Shown: positions 1 to 6,793 of the stretch, piece by piece
Position numbering within the stretch: the stretch's first letter is position 1
Layout of the letters: every line of letters starts with the position of its first letter
Assembly: GCA_021815065.1 (NCBI GenBank)
Contig: JAKAHI010000004.1
Coordinates: forward strand, 1-17,398
Length of the DNA stretch: 17,398 bases
Source of the DNA: a bacterium
GTDB taxonomy: Bacteria > JAMCPX01
Reading direction: 5' to 3'
Made by a program: the position numbers and the translations under genes
Notes under the pieces: model-generated
What the model saw: the letters and a program-made list of their open reading frames with translations, nothing else
Databases searched by the model: none
Told to the model about the DNA's origin: nothing

Positions 1-177
1 TAAAAAACTTCGCCATTTTTATTTAGATTCAGAAAAATTGTTCTTTTTAACGGGTTCTGATATGTCATTCTTATGGACGCTCAACTTCCTGACAAATTAT
101 CCTGATTGAGCGGTTCGGAATTAACCGGAAATTATCAAGGAAAAGGGGATAAACTGATGATCAAAAGGAGGAGAATC
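1..177. other. Upstream non-coding region of the cytochrome gene
   Basis: AT-rich leader with no coding region that I can support. A short inverted repeat, CGGTT (111-115) and AACCG (123-127), lies about 50 bp before the first gene. The octamer AAATTATC occurs on both sides of it. I found no convincing -35/-10 pair and no sigma-54 element. The promoter of the cytochrome gene is probably here but cannot be placed by eye. Confidence 0.35.
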
Positions 178-615
178 ATGAGAAACATGAAAACAATATC
201 GGGTGTGTTCGCTGCGGCGGTTATGATGTTTTTTGCTTCTGTGAGCTACGCCGCCGGCCCTGGATCTTCCCTGGAGAAGTCGGTTGCTGTAGGTAAGGCG
301 CTCTTCATTCATGGAACATTCGGCGGCAACGGCAGGACGTGTGAAACCTGTCATCCCGCGGGCGGCACCGTGCCGGGTAAAATGCCGGGGAACATTACAA
401 TCCCGAGCCTTTCAAATGCAGCTGCTATCTATCCGCGCTTCAATCCGAGGGTCAATAAAGTAATCACGCTGGAAGACCAGATCAGAAACTGCATCATCGG
501 AGCGCTTCACGGCAAGCCGCCTGCGTACGGTAGTATCAGGATGAATGCTCTGGTCAGTTACATAACCTCGCTTTCCCGTGGCAAGCCCATGGAAATGGGC
601 GGCAAGCCGCAGTGA
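178..615 (+). CDS. Exported monohaem c-type cytochrome
   Basis: A periplasmic electron carrier or small subunit of a redox enzyme, about 145 residues. ATG 178 is chosen because AGGAGG (166-171) sits 6 nt upstream and because the protein then opens with a clean signal peptide: a short basic start, a hydrophobic stretch at about 7-23 and a likely cleavage after SYA at residue 25. Starts at 106 or 157 only add a polar tail. One CXXCH motif, CETCH (residues 55-59), marks covalent haem c attachment. The C-terminal half (QIRNCIIGALHGKPPAYGS, then a helix ending in SLSRGKP) resembles the class I cytochrome fold of SoxA- and TsdA-like sulfur cytochromes; this is inference from pattern. Met in RMNAL or in PMEMGG could be the distal ligand. 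The anion exporter genes that follow fit a sulfur role. The electron partner is unknown. Confidence 0.85.
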   Translation: MRNMKTISGVFAAAVMMFFASVSYAAGPGSSLEKSVAVGKALFIHGTFGGNGRTCETCHPAGGTVPGKMPGNITIPSLSNAAAIYPRFNPRVNKVITLEDQIRNCIIGALHGKPPAYGSIRMNALVSYITSLSRGKPMEMGGKPQ

Positions 616-701
616 CACAGGATCGATTGGAATATACTGCACTGCATGGACCGGGGATAGTGTGCTGAAAAAACGTTCCGTTTGTTTATTGAAGGAGCTC
701 C

Positions 702-1529
702 ATGTCTTTTGAATTGCTTTTTTTTATCTCCATTGCAGCGGGTTTTGTAGGTGCCATGAGCGGTATGGGAGGCGGTGTTGTTCTGATCCCCGTTCTAACT
801 TTGTTGGGCATGGACATCAAACACGCCATCGCCATTAGCATTGTCTCGGTCATTGCAACATCAAGCGGATCAGCATCTGCATATGTGCGTGATCACATTA
901 CCAATCTCAAGGTCGGCATGTTTCTTGAAATGTTTACGATCGTAGGAGCACTGGTCGGTGCGGCGATAACTGTGGTCTCGGCACAGGGGCCGCTCTTTTT
1001 TATTTTCGGACTTGTGCTGCTGGGTGCATGGACAGCCCTTTTCCTGCAGCGGCACCATGGCTGGACGCCGGTCGCGCATCAGGACAAGTTTTCGAAGTGG
1101 CTGCAACTCGAAGGGAAATACTACGATCAGGCCACGGGTCAGACCGTCGAGTACCGCGGGGCACGTGCCTACTTCGGCGGTCCGCTGATGTTTGGTGCCG
1201 GGTTTATAGCCGGACTCCTCGGCATCGGGGCAGGCGCACTCAAGGTGCTGATACACGATCTCGTGATGGGACTGCCGCCGAAGGTGTCCACCACGACGAG
1301 CAACCTGATCATCGGCGTTACCGCGCTTGCAGGTGCGAGTGTTTACCTCGCGGCAGGCTTGATTGATCCGGGACTCGCTGCACCGGTGATCCTCGGTATC
1401 CTCATCGGCGCATTTATAGCCACACGGCTGCTCGTCCGGCTTACGAACCAGAAGGTACGTCTTTTCTTCCTGGTTGTCCTGGCGATTTTAGGAGTTGAGA
1501 TGATCCTGCGGGGATTAGGAGTCATATAA
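702..1529 (+). CDS. TauE/SafE-family anion (sulfite-type) exporter
   Basis: A polytopic inner-membrane protein of 275 residues, a normal length for the TauE/SafE (TSUP) family, which exports sulfite, sulfoacetate and related organosulfur anions. The family's two internal repeats are visible. The first begins AGFVGAMSGMGGGVVLIPVL near residue 13 and the second AGFIAGLLGIGAGALKVLI near residue 168. Both carry the glycine-rich loop, and the second is followed by the conserved STTTSNLIIG stretch. A soluble loop of about 45 residues (around 112-157) joins them. The start is ATG 702 with a GAAGGAG ribosome site about 7 nt upstream. It follows the cytochrome by 86 nt and its stop overlaps the next start (TAATG). 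The substrate cannot be read from sequence; sulfite is the family default. Confidence 0.9.
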   Translation: MSFELLFFISIAAGFVGAMSGMGGGVVLIPVLTLLGMDIKHAIAISIVSVIATSSGSASAYVRDHITNLKVGMFLEMFTIVGALVGAAITVVSAQGPLFFIFGLVLLGAWTALFLQRHHGWTPVAHQDKFSKWLQLEGKYYDQATGQTVEYRGARAYFGGPLMFGAGFIAGLLGIGAGALKVLIHDLVMGLPPKVSTTTSNLIIGVTALAGASVYLAAGLIDPGLAAPVILGILIGAFIATRLLVRLTNQKVRLFFLVVLAILGVEMILRGLGVI

Positions 1530-1945
1530 TGATAGCACTTGAGGGAACAACGGCAAGACATGAACCGTCCGGAGGGAAGAGGGGAGGTTTTGATATGGAA
1601 GGCCTCGTTGGATACATTTTGTTGATCGGTGTGCTTCTGAGCATGACATTGATTGCCGCCGGCGTGATTTGGCACTGGCTGTCCACAGGCAGGCCCGGGA
1701 TTGCCTATTCAATATCCGGCATGAATTTGTTCGATTTTATCCTTGCGGTAACGCGGCAGATATTCTCCGGTGCTTTTCGTCCGCGCCTCTTTGTCAATCT
1801 TGGGATAGCCGTGCTCATGCTTACACCATACGTGCGCGTATTCGCTTCGGTGCTCTACTTCGCCTTTGTGGAACGCAATCTCAAATACACGCTTTTCACC
1901 TCGTTTGTCTTCAGTGTTCTGAGTTACAGTCTCTTCTTGCGTTAG
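1529..1945 (+). CDS. DUF1634-type small membrane protein
   Basis: A small integral membrane protein with three or four hydrophobic helices. It matches the DUF1634 pattern, which is often encoded directly after TauE/SafE exporters and is presumed to assist them; its function is unknown. Two starts are credible. ATG 1529 overlaps the exporter stop codon (TAATG) and has AGGAG 7 nt upstream, giving 138 residues. ATG 1595 has GGAGG (1583-1587) 7 nt upstream, gives 116 residues and begins directly with MEGLVGYILLIGVLLSM, which looks like the usual family N-terminus. The 22 extra residues of the longer form are polar and carry no recognisable motif. I list the longer form for its coupling to the exporter, but the shorter one is equally likely. 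Confidence 0.75.
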   Translation: MIALEGTTARHEPSGGKRGGFDMEGLVGYILLIGVLLSMTLIAAGVIWHWLSTGRPGIAYSISGMNLFDFILAVTRQIFSGAFRPRLFVNLGIAVLMLTPYVRVFASVLYFAFVERNLKYTLFTSFVFSVLSYSLFLR

Positions 1946-2278
1946 AGGGATAAACAAGGATGGTTCAGCCGGTACAAGACCACACCTTTATCTGACGCGG
2001 GATTGAGCGAATAAGTAAACTTCCTTATTGCATTTTACGGGTTAAGTCTTTCAATAGTGATGAAAATAGCGTCCCATAAACATAATCCTTACAAACTAAA
2101 ATATACTTATTAAGAACAACCCATTCTCAATAATATGGAGGTGCCCCTGGATTTCCGTTGAAATGGGTGCCCCATATACGCCCCGGCAGCAATGATTTGA
2201 CACCACGCGAATTCGATGTTAGCCTTTTTCATATATCAGAAATGGTCGTTTCAGCAATTTCCGGGTAAACCGTAAACC
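1946..2278. other. Intergenic region before the two-component genes
   Basis: 333 bases with no supportable gene. It must hold the end of the exporter operon and the control region of the NtrC-type regulator. I see no strong terminator hairpin. A TTGACA at 2197-2202 has no good -10 at the right distance, and no sequence fits the sigma-54 consensus. A repeat block at 2133-2177 is listed separately. Just before the regulator gene GTAAACC is repeated in tandem, and there is no clear purine-rich ribosome site. Confidence 0.5.
2133..2177. repeat. Repeat block, possible operator
   Basis: The octamer GGTGCCCC occurs twice in the same orientation (2140-2147 and 2166-2173), 26 bp apart. Between the copies is a short palindrome, ATTTC (2151-2155) and GAAAT (2160-2164). 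The block is flanked by the inverted hexamers ATATGG (2133-2138) and CCATAT (2172-2177). It lies about 100-145 bp upstream of the NtrC-type regulator gene, so it could bind a regulator. This is inference from repetition alone. It does not match the palindrome found at 5663-5696. Confidence 0.35.
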
Positions 2279-3598
2279 ATGATAAGAACATTAATCGCCG
2301 AGGACGATGATAACCTGAGAAAGGTTCTCTCGAATGAACTTACAGAGGCCGGCTATTTCGTCACCGGAAAAAACAGCGGCGCGCAGGCATTTGACACCCT
2401 CGAGAAGGAAGAATACGATGTGTTGCTGCTCGACCTCTTTACGCCCGGTCCCGGAGGCATGGAAATCCTGAAAAAGATCAAGACCCTCGAGATACCGGTC
2501 GAGGTCATAGTCCTTACCGGTCATGGGACCGTTGCTACAGCCGTGGAAGCCATGAAGGTCGGTGCGTATGATTTCCTAACCAAGCCATTTAAGATAGATA
2601 AGCTGAAGGCAGTTATCGATAAGGCATATGAAAAGAAAAGCCTTCTCAGAGAGAACCTCCTTCTCAAAACACAGATAAGGAGACAGGCCGGGACGCCGGA
2701 GATAATAACAAACACCCCCCTTATGTTCGATATTCTTAAGACCGTACAGAAGGTTGCCGCATCAGACCTTCCCATCCTGGTGTACGGTGAAAGCGGTGTC
2801 GGCAAAGAGCTTATCGCCAACGCCATCCATTCTGTGTCCGCGGGTGCGGAAAGACCGTTCGTTCCGATCAATTGCGGGGCCATTCCCGAGCATATCCTGG
2901 AGAGCGAATTGTTCGGACATGAAAAGGGCGCATTTACCGGGGCACATGAGAGGAAACCGGGACTGCTGGAGATAGCGAACAACGGTACTGCATTCATCGA
3001 CGAGGTCGGCGAACTGCTTCCGCGTCTCCAGGTCAAACTGCTCAGAGTCATTGAGACGAAGGTGTTCTACCGGGTCGGTGGTACGCGGGAGATCAAGGTC
3101 AACCTGAGGTTTATTTCCGCAACGAACAAGGATCTCAAGGCCGAGGTTGAACAAGGTACATTCAGGTCGGATTTTTATTACCGGATCAGCGCTTTGAGTG
3201 TCCACGTTCCTCCGTTACGGGAACGGAAGGAAGATATCCCTTTGCTGGTAGAGCACTTAATCGCGCATAATCCTTCGTTCAAGAACAGGCGTTTCGGCAA
3301 GGAGGCGTACCGCATTCTTGCCGAATATTCCTGGCCCGGGAATGTGCGGGAACTGCAGAACCTTGTTTACAGGGTTCTCCTGTTATCGGAACACGATGTC
3401 ATCGAGCCTTCGGACCTTCCTCCGCACCTGACTTCGGGCCGGAGGACGCACACGGGGAAACTCAAAGATGTAGAACGTGAGTATATCCTCAAAGTCCTCA
3501 AAGAAGCGGGCGGGCAGAGAGGCCGGGCAGCGGAGATCCTCGGCCTCGATTCGAAGACGCTGTACAGGAAGCTCCAGAGCTACGGCGTAAAGGAATGA
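2279..3598 (+). CDS. NtrC-family sigma-54-dependent response regulator
   Basis: A 439-residue cytoplasmic transcription activator with the full NtrC architecture. The receiver domain spans about 1-115: acidic pocket D9-D11, phospho-acceptor D52 in LLLDLF, the Thr of VLTGHG and the Lys of LTKPFK. The AAA+ domain spans about 145-370: Walker A GESGVGKE at 170-177, the sigma-54-contacting loop GAFTGA at 217-222, Walker B with D241-E242, and the arginine-finger region FRSDFYYR. A Fis-type helix-turn-helix (RGRAAEILGLDSKTLYRKL) fills about 415-437. An intact GAFTGA loop and ATP site predict an active sigma-54 activator. ATG 2279 is chosen because the receiver begins at once, although the ribosome site before it is poor, which suggests low expression. 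The cognate kinase follows 7 nt later. A likely target is the sigma-54 promoter at 5749-5764. Confidence 0.95.
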   Translation: MIRTLIAEDDDNLRKVLSNELTEAGYFVTGKNSGAQAFDTLEKEEYDVLLLDLFTPGPGGMEILKKIKTLEIPVEVIVLTGHGTVATAVEAMKVGAYDFLTKPFKIDKLKAVIDKAYEKKSLLRENLLLKTQIRRQAGTPEIITNTPLMFDILKTVQKVAASDLPILVYGESGVGKELIANAIHSVSAGAERPFVPINCGAIPEHILESELFGHEKGAFTGAHERKPGLLEIANNGTAFIDEVGELLPRLQVKLLRVIETKVFYRVGGTREIKVNLRFISATNKDLKAEVEQGTFRSDFYYRISALSVHVPPLRERKEDIPLLVEHLIAHNPSFKNRRFGKEAYRILAEYSWPGNVRELQNLVYRVLLLSEHDVIEPSDLPPHLTSGRRTHTGKLKDVEREYILKVLKEAGGQRGRAAEILGLDSKTLYRKLQSYGVKE

Positions 3599-3605
3599 GT
3601 TGTGA

Positions 3606-5498
3606 TTGGATCCGATCATGGGAAGACTAAATCAAACGACATCAGGGGGTGACCCGGTTCCAGAAAAGCTGCGAGGCATGAGCATCAGCCTGAAACTTAC
3701 CATCTGGGTTGTGTCGGTTATATTGTTTCTCAGTCTCTCGGCTTCGTATCTTTACTACCGGTTCGAAATGAATGATGAGGCGGAAATACTCGATTTAATC
3801 GGCAGTACGACGAACCCGATCATCGAAGGGATAATTGATGATGCCATGCTGAGTGGCGATCATCGCAAGATTAACGGGATCCTGAATAATATCCGGAAGA
3901 TTGAATCAATAACCAGGATATGGGTCCTCGACCGGGATGGGACCATCCGGGCTTCATCGGACAGGAATGACATCGGTATGAGACTGGCATCCTATGACCA
4001 GAGGTGCCAGAGGTGCCATGATCAAGCGAAGAGAGGGATCTTCCTTGAAGGAAGGAAGCTGTTTCGTACCGTACTTCCTGTTGCAAACAGGCCCCAGTGT
4101 TACGGGTGTCATGATCCAGTGGTTGCATACAACGGGGTCATACTCGCGGATTTTCCTCTCTCAAGACTGGAAACACATGTAAAGAGGGACATCAATCATG
4201 TACTTCTGATCTTTATCCCCTCACTTATGATGCTTGGTATTGTCATGTACCTGTTATCAAAACGGATGATCATCAAGAGGCTGAATAATATCAATACTCA
4301 TTTTGACAGCCTCAAAGAGGGACATTACCACGTAAAGATTCCGGAGCAGGGGAGCGACGAAATAACTGATATCGAAAAGAATTTTAATAGGATGGCAGTG
4401 GCGATCGATACGAGGGACCGTGAAAGGGACGAATTGTTCAGGAAAGTCTCCCACGCCAAGACAGAGTGGCAGGAGACGTTCGACAGCATCACGGATATGA
4501 TCTCCATCCATGACAAGGATTTCAACATCCTCAGGGCCAATAGGGCTTTTGCGGAAAGCTTCGGGCTCCATCCCAGGGATGTGATCCACAGGAAATGCTA
4601 TGATGTCGTTCATGGGACCGATGCACCCGTGGTAAACTGTCCTCACCTGACGACCTGCACCGAAATGAGGCCTGTGTGGGAAGAGGTCATAGACCCGAAA
4701 ACGAACAAGATACTCCGGGTGTCCACCTACCCGTATTATTCTCCGGAAAGGGAGTTTATCGGTTCGATCCACGTTGCCCGGGATATCACTTCGGAAAAGG
4801 AAAAGGAGAGACTGAGTATCATGAACGAGCGGCTCGCGTTCCTTGGTCAGCTGGCTTCCAGCATAGCCCATGAGGTGAACAATCCGCTTGCCTCCATTGC
4901 AATCTGTACGGAAAGCCTTTTATCCAGGGTAAAAAAAGGCCGGTTCGATACCGGGCTTTTTGAAAGCTATCTGAAGATCATGGAGGAAGAGGTCCGGAGG
5001 TCGAAAAGCATAACATCGAACATGCTCTCGTTTGTACGGAAGACGGTTTATGAAAAGAAGAATGTGGATATCAAACACATCCTCGAGCAATCCCTTGAAA
5101 TAATCGGGTTTCAGGGCAGGCTGGAAGGTATCACGCTGGTAAAAAACTATGCCAAAAGCATGCCGTCCGTCCTTGCTTCGGAAGGTGAACTCAAGCAGGT
5201 CTTTCTTATCATTATCACGAACGCCCTCGATGCCATGACGACCAGAGGCACCCTTACCATAACAACAGGGATGGAAGGAGACAGGGCGTCCATCAGGATC
5301 GCGGACACGGGAGCAGGCATACCTTCCGATAATATCAAAAATATCTTTAAGCCGTTCTTCACGACGAAATCGGAAAAGGGCGGTATAGGGCTCGGGCTCT
5401 CCATAGTCCATAAAATAATCACAAACCATGACGGTACCATAGATGTTTTTTCGGAAGTCGGAAAAGGCTCGAGTTTCAAAATAACCCTGCCGGTTTAA
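3606..5498 (+). CDS. Sensor histidine kinase with two CXXCH haem motifs
   Basis: An inner-membrane sensor kinase of about 630 residues, partner of the preceding regulator. Order: TM1 about 31-50; periplasmic domain about 51-197; TM2 about 199-218; HAMP about 219-270; PAS about 282-400 with a cysteine-containing segment (CYDVVHG...CPHLTTC); HisKA with H-box AHEVNNPL and phospho-acceptor H422; HATPase with N-box TNALDAM, G1 DTGAGIP and G2 GGIGLGLSI. The periplasmic domain holds CQRCH (134-138) and CYGCH (165-169), both canonical CXXCH. It lies outside the membrane, where cytochrome c maturation works, so covalent haem binding is a reasonable inference. Redox, O2, NO or CO sensing would follow. 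The frame opens with TTG 3606; ATG 3618 is an alternative four codons in and may be the true start. Neither has a strong ribosome site, and translation is probably coupled to the regulator gene. Confidence 0.93.
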   Translation: MDPIMGRLNQTTSGGDPVPEKLRGMSISLKLTIWVVSVILFLSLSASYLYYRFEMNDEAEILDLIGSTTNPIIEGIIDDAMLSGDHRKINGILNNIRKIESITRIWVLDRDGTIRASSDRNDIGMRLASYDQRCQRCHDQAKRGIFLEGRKLFRTVLPVANRPQCYGCHDPVVAYNGVILADFPLSRLETHVKRDINHVLLIFIPSLMMLGIVMYLLSKRMIIKRLNNINTHFDSLKEGHYHVKIPEQGSDEITDIEKNFNRMAVAIDTRDRERDELFRKVSHAKTEWQETFDSITDMISIHDKDFNILRANRAFAESFGLHPRDVIHRKCYDVVHGTDAPVVNCPHLTTCTEMRPVWEEVIDPKTNKILRVSTYPYYSPEREFIGSIHVARDITSEKEKERLSIMNERLAFLGQLASSIAHEVNNPLASIAICTESLLSRVKKGRFDTGLFESYLKIMEEEVRRSKSITSNMLSFVRKTVYEKKNVDIKHILEQSLEIIGFQGRLEGITLVKNYAKSMPSVLASEGELKQVFLIIITNALDAMTTRGTLTITTGMEGDRASIRIADTGAGIPSDNIKNIFKPFFTTKSEKGGIGLGLSIVHKIITNHDGTIDVFSEVGKGSSFKITLPV

Positions 5499-5585
5499 AT
5501 CCTCTTTCTTCTCCTTTAACCCCAAAAATGCAATTGGAAGTTTGCTCATGTTCCCCCTCAGTCGCAAGCCAATAGCTGAGACGCA

Positions 5586-5609
5586 GGTTCATCGCTTATT
5601 GCGCAAACC
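5586..5609 (+). terminator. Weak stem-loop after the kinase gene, possible terminator
   Basis: GGTT (5586-5589) pairs with AACC (5606-5609), and CGC (5593-5595) pairs with GCG (5601-5603) around a five-base loop. Only four T's follow, a few bases later (5615-5618). It lies about 90 bp after the kinase stop. The stem is interrupted and short, so it is at best a weak terminator. I found no better one in this gap. Confidence 0.25.
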
Positions 5610-5662
5610 TCTCTGTTTTGCAAACACATTTTTCGGGTGAATAAACACAGAATGTTCTTATC

Positions 5663-5696
5663 GGGCAATATGTCCTCTTGTTAGGGCAATATGCCC
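5663..5696 (+). promoter_or_regulatory. Tandem palindromic sites, likely enhancer (UAS) for the NtrC-type regulator
   Basis: Two copies of a 13-bp site: GGGCAATATGTCC (5663-5675) and GGGCAATATGCCC (5684-5696). The second is a perfect palindrome (GGGCA-ATA-TGCCC) and the first differs from it at one base. Their centres are 21 bp apart, two helical turns, so dimers would bind on one face of the helix. An inverted half-site, ATTGCCC (5702-5708), follows. The pair lies about 85 and 106 bp upstream of the start predicted from the sigma-54 promoter, where NtrC-type activators usually bind. The activator encoded at 2279-3598 is the natural candidate; that link is inference. Confidence 0.7.
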
Positions 5697-5748
5697 GAAA
5701 AATTGCCCACTTTTTATAAATATTATTAAATCTCAATAAGTTAAAAAA

Positions 5749-5764
5749 TGGCATCGTTCTTGCT
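5749..5764 (+). promoter_or_regulatory. Sigma-54 (-24/-12) promoter
   Basis: TGGCATCGTTCTTGCT matches the consensus TGGCAC-N5-TTGC at every invariant position. GG is at 5750-5751, GC at 5762-5763, and the spacing between the two elements is correct. Transcription would start near 5775, leaving a leader of about 27 nt before the hemerythrin ATG. The sequence upstream is AT-rich, which suits bending between enhancer and promoter. The promoter would drive the hemerythrin-led chemosensory operon and require an NtrC-type activator. Confidence 0.85.
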
Positions 5765-5801
5765 TTATTTTCAGATAATCTAAAAAAAGGAGATAAAACG
5801 T

Positions 5802-6251
5802 ATGTCTGTAGAAAGGGCTGAATATCTGGCGACCGGAGTGAATGAAATCGATGATCAGCACAAGGAGCTGTTCAGGATCATCAATGAACTGCTCTATGCC
5901 TGCAATCAGGGAAAGGGCAAGGAAGAAGTCAACAAGACCATACAATTTCTGGATTACTATATCATACAACATTTTGAAACGGAAGAAAAAGCCATGCAGA
6001 AGAGCGGTTACCAGGAGTATACCAGTCATAGGGCACAGCACGCGCAGTTCATAAAAAACCTTTCGGACCTAAAGAAGGAGATTGAACTGGAGGGAGTAGG
6101 GGTAAACATCGTTATAAAAACGAATCATCTGGTCGTTGATTGGCTCGTGAACCATATCCGCAAGACAGACATACAACTATGCGCGAATTTAAAAAAACGG
6201 AGGTCCGAACACGGTACCTTCATGATGTTAGAACAGAACCAGGGAGGGTAA
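5802..6251 (+). CDS. Bacteriohemerythrin
   Basis: A 149-residue single-domain, cytoplasmic (no signal peptide) non-haem diiron protein that binds O2 reversibly; family members also bind NO. All seven expected iron ligands are present with the right spacing: H20 (DDQHKEL), H57 and E61 (HFETE), H76 and H80 (HRAQH), H118 and D123 (HIRKTD). AAGGAG lies about 9 nt before ATG 5802. It is the first gene after the sigma-54 promoter and ends 1 nt before cheW, so it is part of the chemosensory operon. Hemerythrin domains fused to MCPs are known (DcrH of Desulfovibrio). Here the domain is separate, so it may deliver or scavenge O2 near the receptor, or protect oxygen-sensitive enzymes. Its role in signalling is inference. 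Confidence 0.95.
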   Translation: MSVERAEYLATGVNEIDDQHKELFRIINELLYACNQGKGKEEVNKTIQFLDYYIIQHFETEEKAMQKSGYQEYTSHRAQHAQFIKNLSDLKKEIELEGVGVNIVIKTNHLVVDWLVNHIRKTDIQLCANLKKRRSEHGTFMMLEQNQGG

Positions 6252-6252
6252 C

Positions 6253-6750
6253 ATGGGGAAGAGTTTCCAACTCGTTGTTTTTCATATCGGAAAAGAACTG
6301 TACGGAGTGGGCATAGAGTCCGTGCAGGAGATTGTACGGGTCCCGGATGTAACGGAAGTTCCCGAAGCACCGGAGTTTCTTGAGGGCGTGATAAACCTGA
6401 GGGGTAGGGTGGTGCCCGTGATCGACCTCAGGAAGAGGCTGCGGCTGCCAGGGGAGAAGAAAACGAAATTGACCAGGGTGCTGGTGACGGATCCAAAATC
6501 GAATGCAGGTACCGGGAGTACTATCGGCCTGCTGGTTGATTCAGTCTCCGAAGTCCTGAAGATCCAGCCCGAAAATGTTGAAGAGCCGCCGGAAATGATC
6601 TCTGCGATCGGAGTAGAATACATAACCGGCGTGGCAAAGGTGGATGAGCGGCTGATCATTCTGATCAACCTCAAGAAGGTCCTGAGCATCGATGACATGA
6701 AGAGGATCGGCAGAACGGTGAGCAGGCTCACGGAGCCGCATGCCGCGTAA
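6253..6750 (+). CDS. cheW: CheW chemotaxis coupling protein
   Basis: A 165-residue cytoplasmic adaptor that joins the MCP to CheA. It is one CheW domain, opening FQLVVFHIGKELYGVGIESV, with the conserved block EVPEAPEFLEGVINLRGRVV followed by VIDLRKRL, and the later segment GLLVDSVSEVLKI. GGGAGGG (6242-6248) inside the end of the hemerythrin gene provides the ribosome site about 5 nt before ATG 6253. The length is typical. It is the only stand-alone CheW in the window. The MCP gene follows after 43 nt. Confidence 0.95.
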   Translation: MGKSFQLVVFHIGKELYGVGIESVQEIVRVPDVTEVPEAPEFLEGVINLRGRVVPVIDLRKRLRLPGEKKTKLTRVLVTDPKSNAGTGSTIGLLVDSVSEVLKIQPENVEEPPEMISAIGVEYITGVAKVDERLIILINLKKVLSIDDMKRIGRTVSRLTEPHAA

Positions 6751-6793
6751 AGTACGATGATAATTTCTTTGTTGTAAAAAGGAGGATACTACA

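Noticed and set aside
671..683. Hairpin AAACG-TTC-CGTTT as a terminator before the TauE gene
   Set aside because: The stem is five pairs and AT-rich, no uninterrupted T-run follows, and it lies just ahead of the ribosome site of a gene on the same strand.
2197..2202. TTGACA as a -35 element for the NtrC-type regulator
   Set aside because: No acceptable -10 hexamer lies 16-18 bp downstream, so a single hexamer is not enough.
1946..2278. A sigma-54 promoter for the regulator gene
   Set aside because: GG-containing candidates such as TGGATTTCCGTTGA have the wrong spacing or lack the GC of the -12 element.
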